Below are positions 32,854-33,158 of a stretch of DNA of 33,158 nt, in pieces (position 1 is the first letter of the stretch; the number at the start of each line of letters is the position of its first letter). Source of the DNA: Bryobacteraceae bacterium. GTDB taxonomy: Bacteria > Acidobacteriota > Terriglobia > Bryobacterales > Bryobacteraceae. Under the pieces are notes generated by a model, which was given only the letters and a program-made list of their open reading frames with translations, did no database searches and was not told the origin of the DNA. Location of the stretch: contig JASHNT010000053.1 in assembly GCA_030041495.1 (NCBI GenBank), positions 1-33,158 of the forward strand, read 5' to 3'. The position numbers were made by a program, and so were the translations under genes.

Positions 32854-33158
32854 GAGCGCTGCGCGCGGCCCTGCCCCCACTGATTCCTTTCTTCGCCATC
32901 ACGGCGGCAATCGAGCTGCTGGTGCGGGAAGGATGGGTGCGGGCGTATCTGGTTCCGGCTCCGTCGTCCGTATTTGTGGCGATATGGCAGAGCCGGGATG
33001 AGCTGGCGCAGGCGATGCTCGAAACCGCCGGCAGCACGGTAATCGGGTTCGCGCTCAGTACGCTTGTGGGAATTGCAGCGGCGGTTGCTCTCTCATCGTC
33101 GCGATGGGTGCAGAAGGCCTTCTATCCCTATGCCGTGTTCTTCCAAACCGTGCCGATC
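32850..33158 (+). CDS. ABC transporter permease, partial
   Basis: The first 103 residues of a permease, open to the right window edge. The N-terminus MRALRAALPPLIPFFAITAAIELL holds a membrane segment. LVPAPSSVFVAIWQSRDELAQAMLET is followed by a second membrane segment (TVIGFALSTLVGIAAAVALSSS) and the AFYPYAVFFQTVPI stretch before the coupling region. The -LVPAPSSV- and -FYPY..F.QTVPI- motifs match SsuC/TauC-type permeases. The ATG overlaps the ATPase TGA. An AGGA run lies within the preceding codons. Confidence 0.9.
   Translation, partial: MRALRAALPPLIPFFAITAAIELLVREGWVRAYLVPAPSSVFVAIWQSRDELAQAMLETAGSTVIGFALSTLVGIAAAVALSSSRWVQKAFYPYAVFFQTVPI

Noticed and set aside
31807-32880. Minus-strand open frame of 357 codons
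   Set aside because: It is antisense to the second SDR and the ABC ATPase, both with complete motifs.
1-33158. CRISPR arrays, insertion sequences or prophage genes
   Set aside because: No regularly spaced repeats, transposase-like frames or inverted-repeat ends were seen. The only repeats are the short ones listed.

Overview
The window reads as chromosomal DNA of a GC-rich Gram-negative bacterium. It is most likely an acidobacterium of the Solibacter/Bryobacter type. The outer-membrane evidence is a TonB-dependent receptor and an Lpt lipopolysaccharide-export operon. The lineage evidence is a Solibacter-type exported Ig-like protein (TIGR03437 style), an Oar-like receptor with an N-terminal carboxypeptidase-regulatory domain, an exported 'YPTPGIPRTADGKPNL' family protein and a quinoprotein dehydrogenase. 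The lineage call comes from family recognition only; no phylogeny was run.

Layout. Positions 116-3124 (minus) hold a small membrane protein and a PBP1B-like peptidoglycan synthase. A G-rich divergent spacer leads to a DUF72 protein (3314-4033). It is followed by the exported Ig-like protein (4140-5867) and the TonB-dependent receptor (5974-8751). Positions 8806-15782 hold an uninterrupted histidine operon in the order leader-hisI-hisG-hisD-hisC-HAD phosphatase-hisB-hisH-hisF-hisA. Most junctions overlap by 1-16 nt. Converging on hisA are a class I glutamine amidotransferase and a B12-binding radical SAM enzyme (15753-18085, minus). Next come a coiled-coil protein, tRNA-Ser(GGA), a duplicated hairpin element and an exported protein, all in the minus orientation. 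Divergent from these are rbfA and the haem pair hemE-hemY. Positions 22657-26305 (minus) carry an Lpt operon: a giant LptC-LptA fusion, LptB and an exported 183-aa protein. A periplasmic quinoprotein locus follows (26569-29198, minus). Divergent from it is a cytochrome c/copper-monooxygenase-like protein, then two SDR oxidoreductases and an ABC importer (ATPase plus the start of its permease). The window ends inside the permease.

The strongest regulatory finding is upstream of hisI. An 18-codon reading frame (8806-8862) encodes six histidines within ten residues. It is followed by a 9-bp GAAA-loop hairpin and a T tract ending 11 nt before the hisI ATG. A segment overlapping the leader stop codon is perfectly complementary over 7 nt to the 5' arm of the terminator. 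This is the architecture of a ribosome-mediated histidine attenuator. The operon also carries a HAD hydrolase with a complete catalytic set exactly where a histidinol-phosphate phosphatase is needed, since hisB is the short dehydratase-only form. hisE is not in the cluster.

Other points of interest are the 771-aa LptC/LptA fusion with several predicted OstA-like repeats and the radical SAM/amidotransferase pair, whose second gene seems to start at a CTG overlapping the stop codon. The PQQ dehydrogenase carries an Asp-x-Asp metal-site signature typical of lanthanide-dependent enzymes. There is also the single-haem/PHM-like fusion next to it.
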